18,440 bases of DNA, taken from NCBI GenBank assembly GCA_902775075.1, contig CACYKX010000036.1, positions 1 through 18,440 of the forward strand, given 5' to 3'. The stretch comes from an uncultured Prevotellaceae bacterium. Lineage in GTDB: Bacteria > Bacteroidota > Bacteroidia > Bacteroidales > Bacteroidaceae. Under the pieces are notes generated by a model that was not told the origin of the DNA, searched no databases, and saw only the letters and a program-made list of their open reading frames with translations. The stretch's first letter is position 1. Each line of letters begins with the position of its first letter. Shown here piece by piece: positions 1-6,330 of this stretch. The translations under genes were made by a program, and so were the position numbers.

Positions 1-30
1 GGTTATACTGTATTTCTCGTATTACTGATA

Positions 31-906
31 TTATCGCACAAGCTGGTGCTGCTCTTCTTCGGCATTGTCAGCATGAGCATGTGGTTCCTGGATGGCATGG
101 CGTAGTTCCTGTGCCTCATTGACCATTCCGTGCTGCTTGGCAATACGCTCCAGCTCATCGAGGATGTCTTTGCTAAATTCCTCTTCGGGAACATAGGAAA
201 GCCGACCGTCTTTGTTGAGCCAACATCCATCATTGCCGAATGAATACTTTGGCATGACACGACGCACCGTATTTTCCCACTTGGCAGCAGTGCCAGGAAC
301 GACGATGACTCCCGTATCGGTAAAGAGGTCAACACCGATAGTGACCGGATCTTTCTGTCCTTGGTGATTTTCCTCATAGAGAGTTATAAGACCTCCCTTC
401 CAGAAGCTATTGAGGTCTTCGCCACTCAACTCATATTCGGTAGCAACGGCATTGAGGTTACGGCCGATGACTTGTGTAGGCGTATAAATCACGCCGTTGG
501 TGTCTCGGTCAAGCTGTACGAAGGCTTGTATGCGCTGCATCTCCTCCACCCCTTCATCAGTAATGGTCTTATCGTCCACTGTGGCAACGATGACCTTTCC
601 ACAAAGGAGGGCTTGACGTTCCTCATCACTGAAGGCATCGAGATTGATGGTCTTCAGCTTGGGTGAGAACATGACATCAAGACCCTCTTCCGTCTCGATA
701 AGGCAGAACTTGGCATAGGCATGTGTCACTCCAAAAGGTTGTTCAACACATATTGGCAGCAAGGGCGACTTGCCACCACGTTCAAGGGTCTCATGCACAA
801 ATTCGGGGAGGTCATAAATCATCTCCTCCGTAAGTCCGAACTCAGCAAGAATGTCTAGGGGATAATCCTCTCTGTGAAATCTTCTTTCTTCCATGATTTT
901 ATGCAT
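31..906 (-). CDS. DUF4099/DUF3945-like mobile-element protein
   Basis: Soluble protein of about 291 residues with no signal peptide or membrane segment. The N-terminal third (ILAEFGLTEEMIYDLP, then GVTHAYAKF and a segment ending FSDEERQALL) resembles the DUF4099 domain of Bacteroidales integrative elements. The middle (TPTQVIGRNLNAV, then FWKGGLITL) resembles the DUF3945 repeat that often follows it. The function of these families is not known; they travel with conjugation and mobilisation genes. The C-terminus is acidic and rich in His, Glu and Gln. An ATG at 906 is chosen over the upstream TTG at 927 because a -7 promoter box (925-932) overlaps that TTG. An ATG at 894 is also possible. The gene diverges from the peptidoglycan hydrolase pair. 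The family call comes from remembered motifs; the reading frame itself is certain. Confidence 0.7.
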   Translation of the reverse strand: MHKIMEERRFHREDYPLDILAEFGLTEEMIYDLPEFVHETLERGGKSPLLPICVEQPFGVTHAYAKFCLIETEEGLDVMFSPKLKTINLDAFSDEERQALLCGKVIVATVDDKTITDEGVEEMQRIQAFVQLDRDTNGVIYTPTQVIGRNLNAVATEYELSGEDLNSFWKGGLITLYEENHQGQKDPVTIGVDLFTDTGVIVVPGTAAKWENTVRRVMPKYSFGNDGCWLNKDGRLSYVPEEEFSKDILDELERIAKQHGMVNEAQELRHAIQEPHAHADNAEEEQHQLVR

Positions 907-924
907 TTTGAAAATTTGCTGACG

Positions 925-932
925 CAAAATTA
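925..932 (-). promoter_or_regulatory. -7 promoter box TAATTTTG
   Basis: Minus-strand TAATTTTG matches the Bacteroides -7 consensus TAnnTTTG and lies 18 bases before the ATG at 906. No convincing -33 TTTG is present at the usual 19-21 base spacing. It favours ATG 906 as the start of the DUF4099-like gene. The same octamer precedes the genes starting at 5525 and 9169. Confidence 0.5.
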
Positions 933-1100
933 CTGGATAAGAAAGGATGGAATGACTTAACCCTGCTCAAAATAGTGATATTTGGCATCTCATTTTATTA
1001 TTGGTTCTAACGAGGTGGTTGATTAGTACCAATAATTGGAAAATCGCTCAAAATATTGAGATTCTTTCTTTGACCTATATTTTATAAAACTGTAAGCATC

Positions 1101-1108
1101 TAACTTTG
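1101..1108 (+). promoter_or_regulatory. -7 promoter box TAACTTTG abutting the start codon
   Basis: TAACTTTG fits TAnnTTTG exactly and ends only 4 bases before the ATG at 1113, so the transcript would begin at or next to the start codon. The only upstream TTTG (1069-1072) is 28 bases away, longer than the usual spacing, so the -33 element is weak or absent. Confidence 0.55.
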
Positions 1109-1112
1109 TGCC

Positions 1113-1808
1113 ATGGAAACCAGGAAATCGATTTTATCAGTTATGGCCTTGCTTTGTTCAACCATCGTGTTCGGACAAAGCATCAATGAGTCATTCCATA
1201 CCATCATGGCGCATTATCGTCCGATTGTGATCAACACAAAGGATAAGGGGCAAGAAAATGCCCTTGACAGCGTCGCTATGAAAGACTCGATGACAGCGGA
1301 TTCTGCCCAAGTGATGAATACAGACTATTCAGGTTTGTCTATAGAACAATTGGAGAAACTGATTATTCTCTACGAGAATTACTTACACAAGAAAAGGGAA
1401 AGCAGCACTATAATAGAACATAATAACCAACAGGTTATCAGCTACTATACTGGAGAAAGCCATGAATTGACTTTAGCCAACTTGATAGATGTCATTGAGG
1501 AAATCGGTTTGAGCAATCAGCTTTTTGTGTTGGCTCAGGCAGTCCTGGAAACAGGACATTTCACCAGCCCAGTTTGCAAGAACTATCACAACCTGTTTGG
1601 ATTATACGACAGTAAACATAAGGATTACTATCGCTTTGCCAGATGGGAAGACAGTGTTATCGGCTACCAGAAATTCATCCAATACCGCTATAAAGGAGGG
1701 AACTATCTCCAATTCCTCAAACGCATTGGGTACGCAGAAGACCCAAGATACACAACTACTGTGGCAAAGATAGCCACCCAGCTTTACAAGAGATTATTCA
1801 CCCAATAG
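1113..1808 (+). CDS. GH73-type glucosaminidase, exported
   Basis: Predicted secreted peptidoglycan hydrolase that cleaves the glycan strand. Residues 1-21 are a signal peptide (basic METRKS, hydrophobic core, ending VFGQ). Residues 22-110 are a polar linker. Residues 120-230 are the catalytic domain of the endo-beta-N-acetylglucosaminidase type: AQAVLETGHFTS carries the likely catalytic Glu146, and NYHNLFGL (157-164) and the WEDSVIGY block (178-185) are family landmarks. The domain is small (231 residues in all) and has no cell-wall-binding repeats. It is followed by an M23 peptidase and a small membrane protein on the same strand, which suggests a local cell-wall remodelling set of the kind carried by conjugative elements. 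Family certain, biological role inferred. Confidence 0.85.
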   Translation: METRKSILSVMALLCSTIVFGQSINESFHTIMAHYRPIVINTKDKGQENALDSVAMKDSMTADSAQVMNTDYSGLSIEQLEKLIILYENYLHKKRESSTIIEHNNQQVISYYTGESHELTLANLIDVIEEIGLSNQLFVLAQAVLETGHFTSPVCKNYHNLFGLYDSKHKDYYRFARWEDSVIGYQKFIQYRYKGGNYLQFLKRIGYAEDPRYTTTVAKIATQLYKRLFTQ

Positions 1809-1890
1809 TATTATCAATTTATTGAGCAGTACAAAACCACTATTTTAATTATGAAAATACCGTTCATTACGCAAGTTTAACGCTCAACAT

Positions 1891-1921
1891 TTTGATATGT
1901 CACCCAAAATTTGTAACTTTA
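1891..1921 (+). promoter_or_regulatory. Bacteroides-type promoter, -33 TTTG / -7 TAACTTTA
   Basis: TTTG at 1891-1894, a 19-base spacer and TAACTTTA at 1914-1921 form a near-consensus Bacteroidales sigma-70 promoter. The -7 box ends one base before the ATG at 1923, so transcription would start within or immediately at the start codon. The M23 gene therefore has its own promoter in the 114-base gap after the glucosaminidase gene. Confidence 0.6.
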
Positions 1922-1922
1922 C

Positions 1923-2567
1923 ATGCTGAAAGAGACATTTATCCTGATTGGACTGTGCTGCCTCTCAACGACGGCAAGAATACACGCACAGCAAGAAACA
2001 TCTCCATTCCATACGGTTGGAGAGACACAGAAGAGAAACGTCAGGACGATGGTTGAGGTTCTGACTGACACCACCGTTCAAGACTCGTTAGAAGAAGACA
2101 TAGACATGCAAGCTGACAGTGCCGTAGCAGAAGTACCCCTGATGGTGGCATTACCCCTGAAGGACATCCACATAAACTCGCCTTTTGGAATGAGGCGTGA
2201 TCCGATGAACCGCAGGAAAGAAAGAATGCACTATGGACTGGATTTAAGGGCAAAGTATGAAGATGTCTATTCGATGTTGCCTGGCACCGTGACAGATGCA
2301 GGTTCATCAACAGCTGGTGGAAACTACATCACCATCGATTATGGCATATGCACATGCTCGTTTCTCCACCTGTCGAAGATAGACGTGAAGAGCGGCCAGC
2401 ATGTAAGAGCCGGTCAAAAAATAGCAACAAGCGGAAATACGGGCAAACGTACCACAGGTCCGCACCTGCACTTATCATGTAAGTGGAGTGATACGGGGAA
2501 GTATTTTGACCCGCGTATATTGCTGAAGTTCATCACGGAGCAGCTAATGAAACTGACAATACAATAA
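1923..2567 (+). CDS. M23-family zinc metallopeptidase (LytM-type), exported
   Basis: Predicted peptidoglycan endopeptidase that cuts stem-peptide cross-links. Residues 1-23 are a signal peptide (MLKETF, hydrophobic core, ending IHAQ). Residues 24-80 are a low-complexity acidic linker. Residues 81-200 are the LytM domain. The Zn ligands are recognisable as His103 and Asp107 (MHYGLD) and His183 of the HLH motif (TGPHLHLS, 179-185). His149 (FLHLS) and His181 complete the catalytic set, so the enzyme appears intact. It is paired with the upstream glucosaminidase; together they cover the glycan and peptide bonds of the wall. Such pairs occur in transfer regions of Bacteroidales mobile elements, where they may open the wall locally. 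The family is certain; the transfer role is inferred. Confidence 0.88.
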   Translation: MLKETFILIGLCCLSTTARIHAQQETSPFHTVGETQKRNVRTMVEVLTDTTVQDSLEEDIDMQADSAVAEVPLMVALPLKDIHINSPFGMRRDPMNRRKERMHYGLDLRAKYEDVYSMLPGTVTDAGSSTAGGNYITIDYGICTCSFLHLSKIDVKSGQHVRAGQKIATSGNTGKRTTGPHLHLSCKWSDTGKYFDPRILLKFITEQLMKLTIQ

Positions 2568-2585
2568 ACAAGTAAACTCAATAAT

Positions 2586-2732
2586 ATGGGAGTAGTAATC
2601 ATTATAGTGGGCATCATGCTTATCATCGCCCACAAAAACAAGGGCAAGAAAAAGAAAAATCGGACTACCTGGCATGGGAAGTCCGATTGGGAACGTGAGT
2701 GTGATGATGGTGGAAAGTTCTTTGGGTGGTAG
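2586..2732 (+). CDS. Small single-span membrane protein, 48 residues
   Basis: Begins 18 bases after the M23 stop on the same strand. Residues 1-15 are wholly hydrophobic (MGVVIIIVGIMLIIA). A strongly basic run follows (HKNKGKKKKNR, 16-26), then a short polar tail ending GGKFFGW. This is the layout of an N-terminal membrane anchor with a cytoplasmic basic segment. The family is not recognised. It is probably co-transcribed with the peptidase and might localise or regulate the hydrolases. It meets the convergent gene at 2734 with a one-base gap, which supports this being the real end of the plus-strand cluster. Confidence 0.55.
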   Translation: MGVVIIIVGIMLIIAHKNKGKKKKNRTTWHGKSDWERECDDGGKFFGW

Positions 2733-2733
2733 G

Positions 2734-3102
2734 CTATTCATAATCATTGTCGAAATCATCATTTGGCTCTTCATCTTCTTCTGGTGGCGAAGGCATTATA
2801 TCACCTTCAAGAGGTGCAGGGATGCCCATAAGAATTTCGTGTTCTTCCTCATCATCTGTTGATTCTTTCGAGAGGAATTCTAATCCAAACAGGCTTTCTG
2901 AATCTATGCGGATGGGGGAACCCGAAGCTTCTTTTTTGCGAAGTTCATCCATAAGCCAAAATACTTCCTCCTCACACAAGGGACATGTTCCAATAGAACA
3001 TTCATCATGATCACAGTCTTTTGGAGAATACTGAATGCCATTCAATTCTGCAATACTCTGTCTTATGGAACGGAGTAGTTCACATTTGTCTTTACCTTTC
3101 AT
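2734..3102 (-). CDS. Small Cys-rich acidic protein, candidate radical SAM partner
   Basis: 122 residues. The N-terminus is helical and basic (residues 1-25). It is followed by a four-Cys cluster C30-x4-C35-x4-C40-x2-C43 (with His32), ending GTCPLCEEEV. After a predicted helix (46-58) the C-terminal half is very acidic and proline-rich, ending PPEEDEEPNDDFDNDYE. The Cys spacing suggests a small metal site (zinc or Fe-S). I recall similar proteins with a GTCP-x-C core in Bacteroidales but know no function. It starts 5 bases after the radical SAM gene stops, so the two are almost certainly co-transcribed. It may be a substrate, chaperone or electron-transfer partner of that enzyme (inference). 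Confidence 0.75.
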   Translation of the reverse strand: MKGKDKCELLRSIRQSIAELNGIQYSPKDCDHDECSIGTCPLCEEEVFWLMDELRKKEASGSPIRIDSESLFGLEFLSKESTDDEEEHEILMGIPAPLEGDIMPSPPEEDEEPNDDFDNDYE

Positions 3103-3107
3103 AATCT

Positions 3108-4628
3108 TTACTTATTTATATTAGTCCTGTAAGTGAACAAATCGAATTTAGTTATACCCATAAATTCAAGTTCTCGCTTACTGTTTTGCCTGTCTTCTTC
3201 TGTGTTGAAACCAGGAATCAACGGCAGCCGAACCGTGATATGATCAGATTTGCCATTTTTGACAAGCCATCTAAGGTTTTTTTTAACGACTTCGTTGTCT
3301 TTTCCCGTATATCGCTTGTAGATATCAGGATTCATGTCCTTGATGTCAACAACGTATTCATCTATGTACGGTGCCATGTCAAATAACATCCAAGGTATAA
3401 CATGAAGTGAGGTTTCAACGGTCACATGCCATTTTTTGCCATAAACTTTGAAAATATTATCTATTAGAAACTGACAATGAAGCAAAGGCTCACCCCCTCC
3501 AAGCGTGATACCACCATTTGTTGCAAGATAATAGAGCTCATCTTTTTTTATGGTTTCAATGATGTCTTTTGCAGACATATACTTAATCTTCTTGCCCGTT
3601 TTGAGAGTTTTGCACTGAGGATTTAGACAATACTTGCAATCAAGCTCGCAGTCATGGAAAGCAATAAGGGTCCTAATACCCTTACCATCTGTTCCAAGAC
3701 GCAAACGACTGAGACCAATTAACGGAGCATATGAGGTGTATTCGGTTCTTTCTGCATCTACAACGTAAAGAAGTAAGTCGGACTTACCTGTGTTCGTTAT
3801 TCTATACCATGCTGTTTGGGGGGCATTTGTCTCTTCTCGTGAATCATTACATTCTGCAAATCCGAATTTGTTTATTGATAAGTGCTCTATTTCTTTGAAT
3901 TCTTTCCATGTAGCTTCATCATTGTCTTCATTATCATCATCGATATATTTAGCATATTCCCAATGTGAATGTTCAAAGGAACATTTTCCATTTAAGACAT
4001 AGCATGTCACCCGCCCTTTCTCATTGGGAATCATCCCAGTAGTATGACCTGCTGGAATCCTCCATAATTGGAGCTCTCTTGTCAAGTCATAATCGGAAAT
4101 TCTCGGATAATGGTCATGCTCATAGTGACGATGGATGGTCTCGTACTGTTTTCGGACATAATATCTTATGTCATCTCCATTACTTACCTCTTTTTCCGTT
4201 TTACCATCGAAGGAAGAGATAAGGTTAGAATTCTTCCTATAGATGTAAGGGAGGCCATACGGAGGACCTTGTATCAAACCATGATTCCATGAACCATCAA
4301 CAATGTAGCCGGCTTTAGTAGCTTTCTTGTCTATAAGCCTGTACAATTCCATGCCCTGTTTATAATTTGGATTCCAGATAGCATTTTTGAAATCCCATTT
4401 TATCAACTGATGGAGAAATTTGCCAATCTTAAGCTTGAAATCCAAAATACGTATGCCATGAATAGGATATCCATCTTCGTCCTCACCTTTCACATACTCG
4501 CTCCTTATCGCTTCGCAAAACAGATTCATAGCCGATAATTCAGACTTATCGGGTTTAGTCAATAGCACTTGAAGCATAAAGTCTGCTATCAAGTCTAGTT
4601 CCTTCTTCGAAAAATTCCAGTATTCCAT
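3108..4628 (-). CDS. Radical SAM protein, PflA-like, with large N-terminal extension
   Basis: 506 residues. The C-terminal half is a radical SAM domain. C327-x3-C331-x2-C334 (HDCELDCKYC) binds the 4Fe-4S cluster, GGGEP (377-381) contacts SAM, and the blocks VVDIKDM (426-432), YKRYTGKDNE (437-446) and VRLPLIPGFN (466-475) closely follow pyruvate-formate-lyase activating enzymes. The extra N-terminal 310 residues are not part of PflA. Residues 185-295 (LWRIPAGHTTGM, RVTCYVLNGKCSF, then YRITNTGKSDLLLYVVDA) read like a cupin-type beta barrel. Residues 1-180 are unrecognised and helical at first. No glycyl-radical enzyme gene is present, so its target is unlikely to be a PFL-type enzyme encoded here. 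It lies between a 94-residue protein (9-base gap) and the Cys-rich protein (5-base gap). The radical SAM assignment is firm; the cupin assignment is tentative. Confidence 0.88.
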   Translation of the reverse strand: MEYWNFSKKELDLIADFMLQVLLTKPDKSELSAMNLFCEAIRSEYVKGEDEDGYPIHGIRILDFKLKIGKFLHQLIKWDFKNAIWNPNYKQGMELYRLIDKKATKAGYIVDGSWNHGLIQGPPYGLPYIYRKNSNLISSFDGKTEKEVSNGDDIRYYVRKQYETIHRHYEHDHYPRISDYDLTRELQLWRIPAGHTTGMIPNEKGRVTCYVLNGKCSFEHSHWEYAKYIDDDNEDNDEATWKEFKEIEHLSINKFGFAECNDSREETNAPQTAWYRITNTGKSDLLLYVVDAERTEYTSYAPLIGLSRLRLGTDGKGIRTLIAFHDCELDCKYCLNPQCKTLKTGKKIKYMSAKDIIETIKKDELYYLATNGGITLGGGEPLLHCQFLIDNIFKVYGKKWHVTVETSLHVIPWMLFDMAPYIDEYVVDIKDMNPDIYKRYTGKDNEVVKKNLRWLVKNGKSDHITVRLPLIPGFNTEEDRQNSKRELEFMGITKFDLFTYRTNINK

Positions 4629-4637
4629 CTATTACAC

Positions 4638-4922
4638 TTACTTATTTACTTTAGCTCGGTTCATTACAATAGTTTCTTCCACAGGTGCTCCCATCGTCCA
4701 ATACTTATATCCATCGACATAGAGGTAAGGATGATAATACTTTCCCCAGTGTTCATAAACGCCAAAACGACGTTGCATTTCAATAAAATAAAGAAATTCT
4801 TCTTCTGTCAAAGGACATTTGCCACGAACAATATATTCGTGTGGTGACCAAGGCATGGTCTTTGCAAAAGTCCACTGGCAACGGGCTATCATTTCACGTA
4901 TTCTGTCAAGGTCAAGTTCCAT
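4638..4922 (-). CDS. Conserved 94-residue protein (KYWTMGAP motif)
   Basis: Compact soluble protein with no signal peptide. It begins MELDLDRIREMIARC and contains CQWTFAKTMPWSPHEY (about residues 15-30), then WGKYYHPYLYVDGYKYWTMG and ETIVMNRA near the end. I recognise this as a widespread small family whose hallmark is the aromatic YLYVDGYKYWTMGAP block ending in an NRA motif, but know no function. The frame is open upstream to 5024. Family members begin close to LDRIR, so ATG 4922 is preferred over a 128-residue form starting at 5024. The radical SAM gene starts 9 bases after its stop, so the two probably form one operon with the Cys-rich protein. Confidence 0.75.
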   Translation of the reverse strand: MELDLDRIREMIARCQWTFAKTMPWSPHEYIVRGKCPLTEEEFLYFIEMQRRFGVYEHWGKYYHPYLYVDGYKYWTMGAPVEETIVMNRAKVNK

Positions 4923-5165
4923 AATGGTCTGTATATAAAAAGGACTACCGTGCTTTATTGGAATCTGGCTTTCCCATATCAAGATTTCTTTTATCCCGGA
5001 GGGACTTGAAGATGGGTGCTTCACACACCATTAGAGTACCGAGTATTTCTACTTATCCTTAGTGTGTACCTTGCGTCCAGATGAGATTGCTCGCATCCTT
5101 AGTAGCTGTCATTTCAGTTCACTGTACTCCCAGCTTGCACGGTTACGCCTCCTAGTCCTATTATA
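4923..5165. other. Non-coding stretch between the HIRAN and 94-residue genes
   Basis: If translation starts at 4922 this is a 243-base leader. Its HIRAN-proximal part (5025-5165) has no sensible frame and looks more GC-rich than its surroundings. An exact 9-base direct repeat, ATCCTTAGT, occurs at 5055-5063 and 5095-5103, 40 bases apart. GTGTGTAC (5062-5069) and CACACAC (5022-5028) can pair across about 33 bases. No consensus -7 box or clear terminator is visible. It could be a structured leader RNA or a remnant of an insertion. Confidence 0.3.
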
Positions 5166-5525
5166 CTACTTGTCATTCCTGACGATCCTGATGGTCAAAC
5201 GAATCTGATTCTCATAATGGGCATCAGGGTTTATTTTGCTAATGCGACACTCAAAGATATTCTTCCAACCCATTTCAAGAAGTTGAGCGATTGTTTCATT
5301 CTCATCACCTGGTATGTAGCCAAGTAGATATTCCTCGGACTGACCTGTATCTTCGTCAATCGTGTTGTAGACTACAGCAACGGCATTCTTGTCATACCGA
5401 TTGTCCTTGTCACGCTGTAGCTCCAGACAGGTTCCTACATGCAACTCTTCCCAAACCTCATCGACATCGTGATACTGGCGACCAGCAAGATGACATTCTT
5501 TGAAAAAAAGCTTCTTTGCCTTCAT
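5166..5525 (-). CDS. HIRAN-domain protein
   Basis: 119 residues forming essentially one HIRAN domain. Features are FKECHLAGRQYHD at the start, the conserved GTCLELQRDKDNRYDKNAVA block (about residues 31-50), LLGYIPGDENETIAQLLEMG (67-86), and a closing strand. HIRAN domains bind DNA, notably 3' single-stranded ends in HLTF-type proteins, and in bacteria occur alone or fused to nucleases, helicases or replication proteins. Here it stands alone with no catalytic domain. It has its own promoter (-7 box 5565-5572) overlapping the end of the upstream HD gene. The domain call is firm; the role is unknown. Confidence 0.85.
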   Translation of the reverse strand: MKAKKLFFKECHLAGRQYHDVDEVWEELHVGTCLELQRDKDNRYDKNAVAVVYNTIDEDTGQSEEYLLGYIPGDENETIAQLLEMGWKNIFECRISKINPDAHYENQIRLTIRIVRNDK

Positions 5526-5564
5526 AACAATAACTATTTGTGAGTTTAACTTTGATTTTTACGG

Positions 5565-5605
5565 CAAAATTACGTCCATATTGTTTCAAATTGTGGGACA
5601 ACCTC
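5565..5605 (-). promoter_or_regulatory. Promoter with GAGGTTGTCCCAC upstream box
   Basis: Minus-strand TAATTTTG (5565-5572) is a consensus -7 box, about 40 bases before the HIRAN ATG. The 13-base box GAGGTTGTCCCAC (5593-5605) begins exactly 33 bases upstream of it. The same box and the same 33-base distance occur before the gene starting at 9169. The box lies inside the last codons of the HD gene (encoding Arg-Gly-Cys-Pro-Thr). There is no canonical -33 TTTG at 19-21 bases. Confidence 0.5.
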
Positions 5606-6113
5606 GGGATTCTTTGTTTTTTTGCAGAAAATCTTCAATCATCTGTAATGCTTTCTCATGTTTTGCCACCAAGTCAGGGTATCCAAACGCCTTACCACGA
5701 GCTATGTTGTGACGGAGGTCGTTTAGCTTCACATGCATAGCGGTTATATTTCCAGAGTCTATGATATGCTGAACATACTCATAATAATTCTGGTCATCTT
5801 TGTGCGTACATAACTCTAATGCTTTGATAACTTCTTCTGGGACATCCTCGTTTCTGAGGTCGTCAAAAGTCCAGTCAGTATCTTCAACCACATCATGGAG
5901 AAAGCCAACACACTTTTCTGCATCAGTCACTCCCATAGAGCCTACCAGCAATGGATGAAGGATGACGGCATTACCATCTCTATCCCTTTGTCCTTCGTGT
6001 GCTTCCATAGCGATCTTGATACATTTCTCTACGGTGTCCTGACTTATTGGATCAAAGTTAGTTGACCGTTTGCATGTTATCTCCAAGGAGATATACTCAT
6101 TTCCTATTTTCAT
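5586..6113 (-). CDS. HD-domain protein, (p)ppGpp-hydrolase-like
   Basis: 175 residues, a single HD domain of the RelA/SpoT-hydrolase type without a synthetase domain, i.e. the size of a small alarmone hydrolase. Features: AHEGQRDRDGNAVILHPLLV (38-57) with the first metal ligand His53, FLHDVVEDTDW (71-81) with His73-Asp74 and the Glu-Asp pair 77-78, and KLNDLRHN (129-136) with Asp132. All metal ligands appear present, so it is probably active, most likely removing pyrophosphate from (p)ppGpp or a related nucleotide. Its ATG overlaps the preceding stop (ATGA, 6110-6113), showing translational coupling to the 72-residue gene. The last residues coincide with the upstream box of the next promoter. 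Family firm, exact substrate inferred. Confidence 0.85.
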   Translation of the reverse strand: MKIGNEYISLEITCKRSTNFDPISQDTVEKCIKIAMEAHEGQRDRDGNAVILHPLLVGSMGVTDAEKCVGFLHDVVEDTDWTFDDLRNEDVPEEVIKALELCTHKDDQNYYEYVQHIIDSGNITAMHVKLNDLRHNIARGKAFGYPDLVAKHEKALQMIEDFLQKNKESRGCPTI

Positions 6114-6328
6114 ATTTCTTTTAATTTATCTTGTCCTTCCAAGGGAATCCAAACGACTTCCTTCACATGACTCATAAGCCATTCTTTGTCCAATAGCTTC
6201 AGGGCTATCTCTTTTCTCTTATGGCCACCAGTATGCAGAAATTCTTTCCAAGTGGCATCATCCATGTCAATAATGTCACACGAAGGCGTTACTGCCTTAT
6301 AATATATACATCTTAAAGCTATTCTCAT
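6110..6328 (-). CDS. Small protein, 72 residues, unknown
   Basis: Starts at ATG 6328, two bases after the stop of the large EVE-like gene. A TTG two codons further upstream overlaps that stop and is less likely. Its own stop overlaps the ATG of the HD gene in an ATGA. The sequence begins MRIALRCIYYKAV and contains DDATWKEFLHTGGHKRKE; the His-Gly-Gly-His segment and charged helix are the only notable features. No family recognised. Its position between the large protein and the alarmone-hydrolase-like enzyme, with both junctions coupled, suggests fixed stoichiometry with these neighbours. Confidence 0.65.
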   Translation of the reverse strand: MRIALRCIYYKAVTPSCDIIDMDDATWKEFLHTGGHKRKEIALKLLDKEWLMSHVKEVVWIPLEGQDKLKEI

Positions 6329-6330
6329 AT

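Noticed and set aside
361..666. 101-residue plus-strand ORF opposite the DUF4099-like gene
   Set aside because: Antisense shadow of a longer, family-matched gene; no independent support.
4638..5024. 128-residue form of the KYWTMGAP protein
   Set aside because: The extra 34 residues look like translated leader; the family-typical start is the ATG at 4922. Kept as an alternative only.
5041..5110. Possible CRISPR-like spacing of ATCCTTAGT (two copies 40 bases apart)
   Set aside because: Only two short copies, no third unit and no cas genes; not an array.
3870..6260. Shared ATWKEF peptide in the large radical SAM protein and the 72-residue protein
   Set aside because: Only about 8 residues match, with no similarity around them; most likely coincidence.
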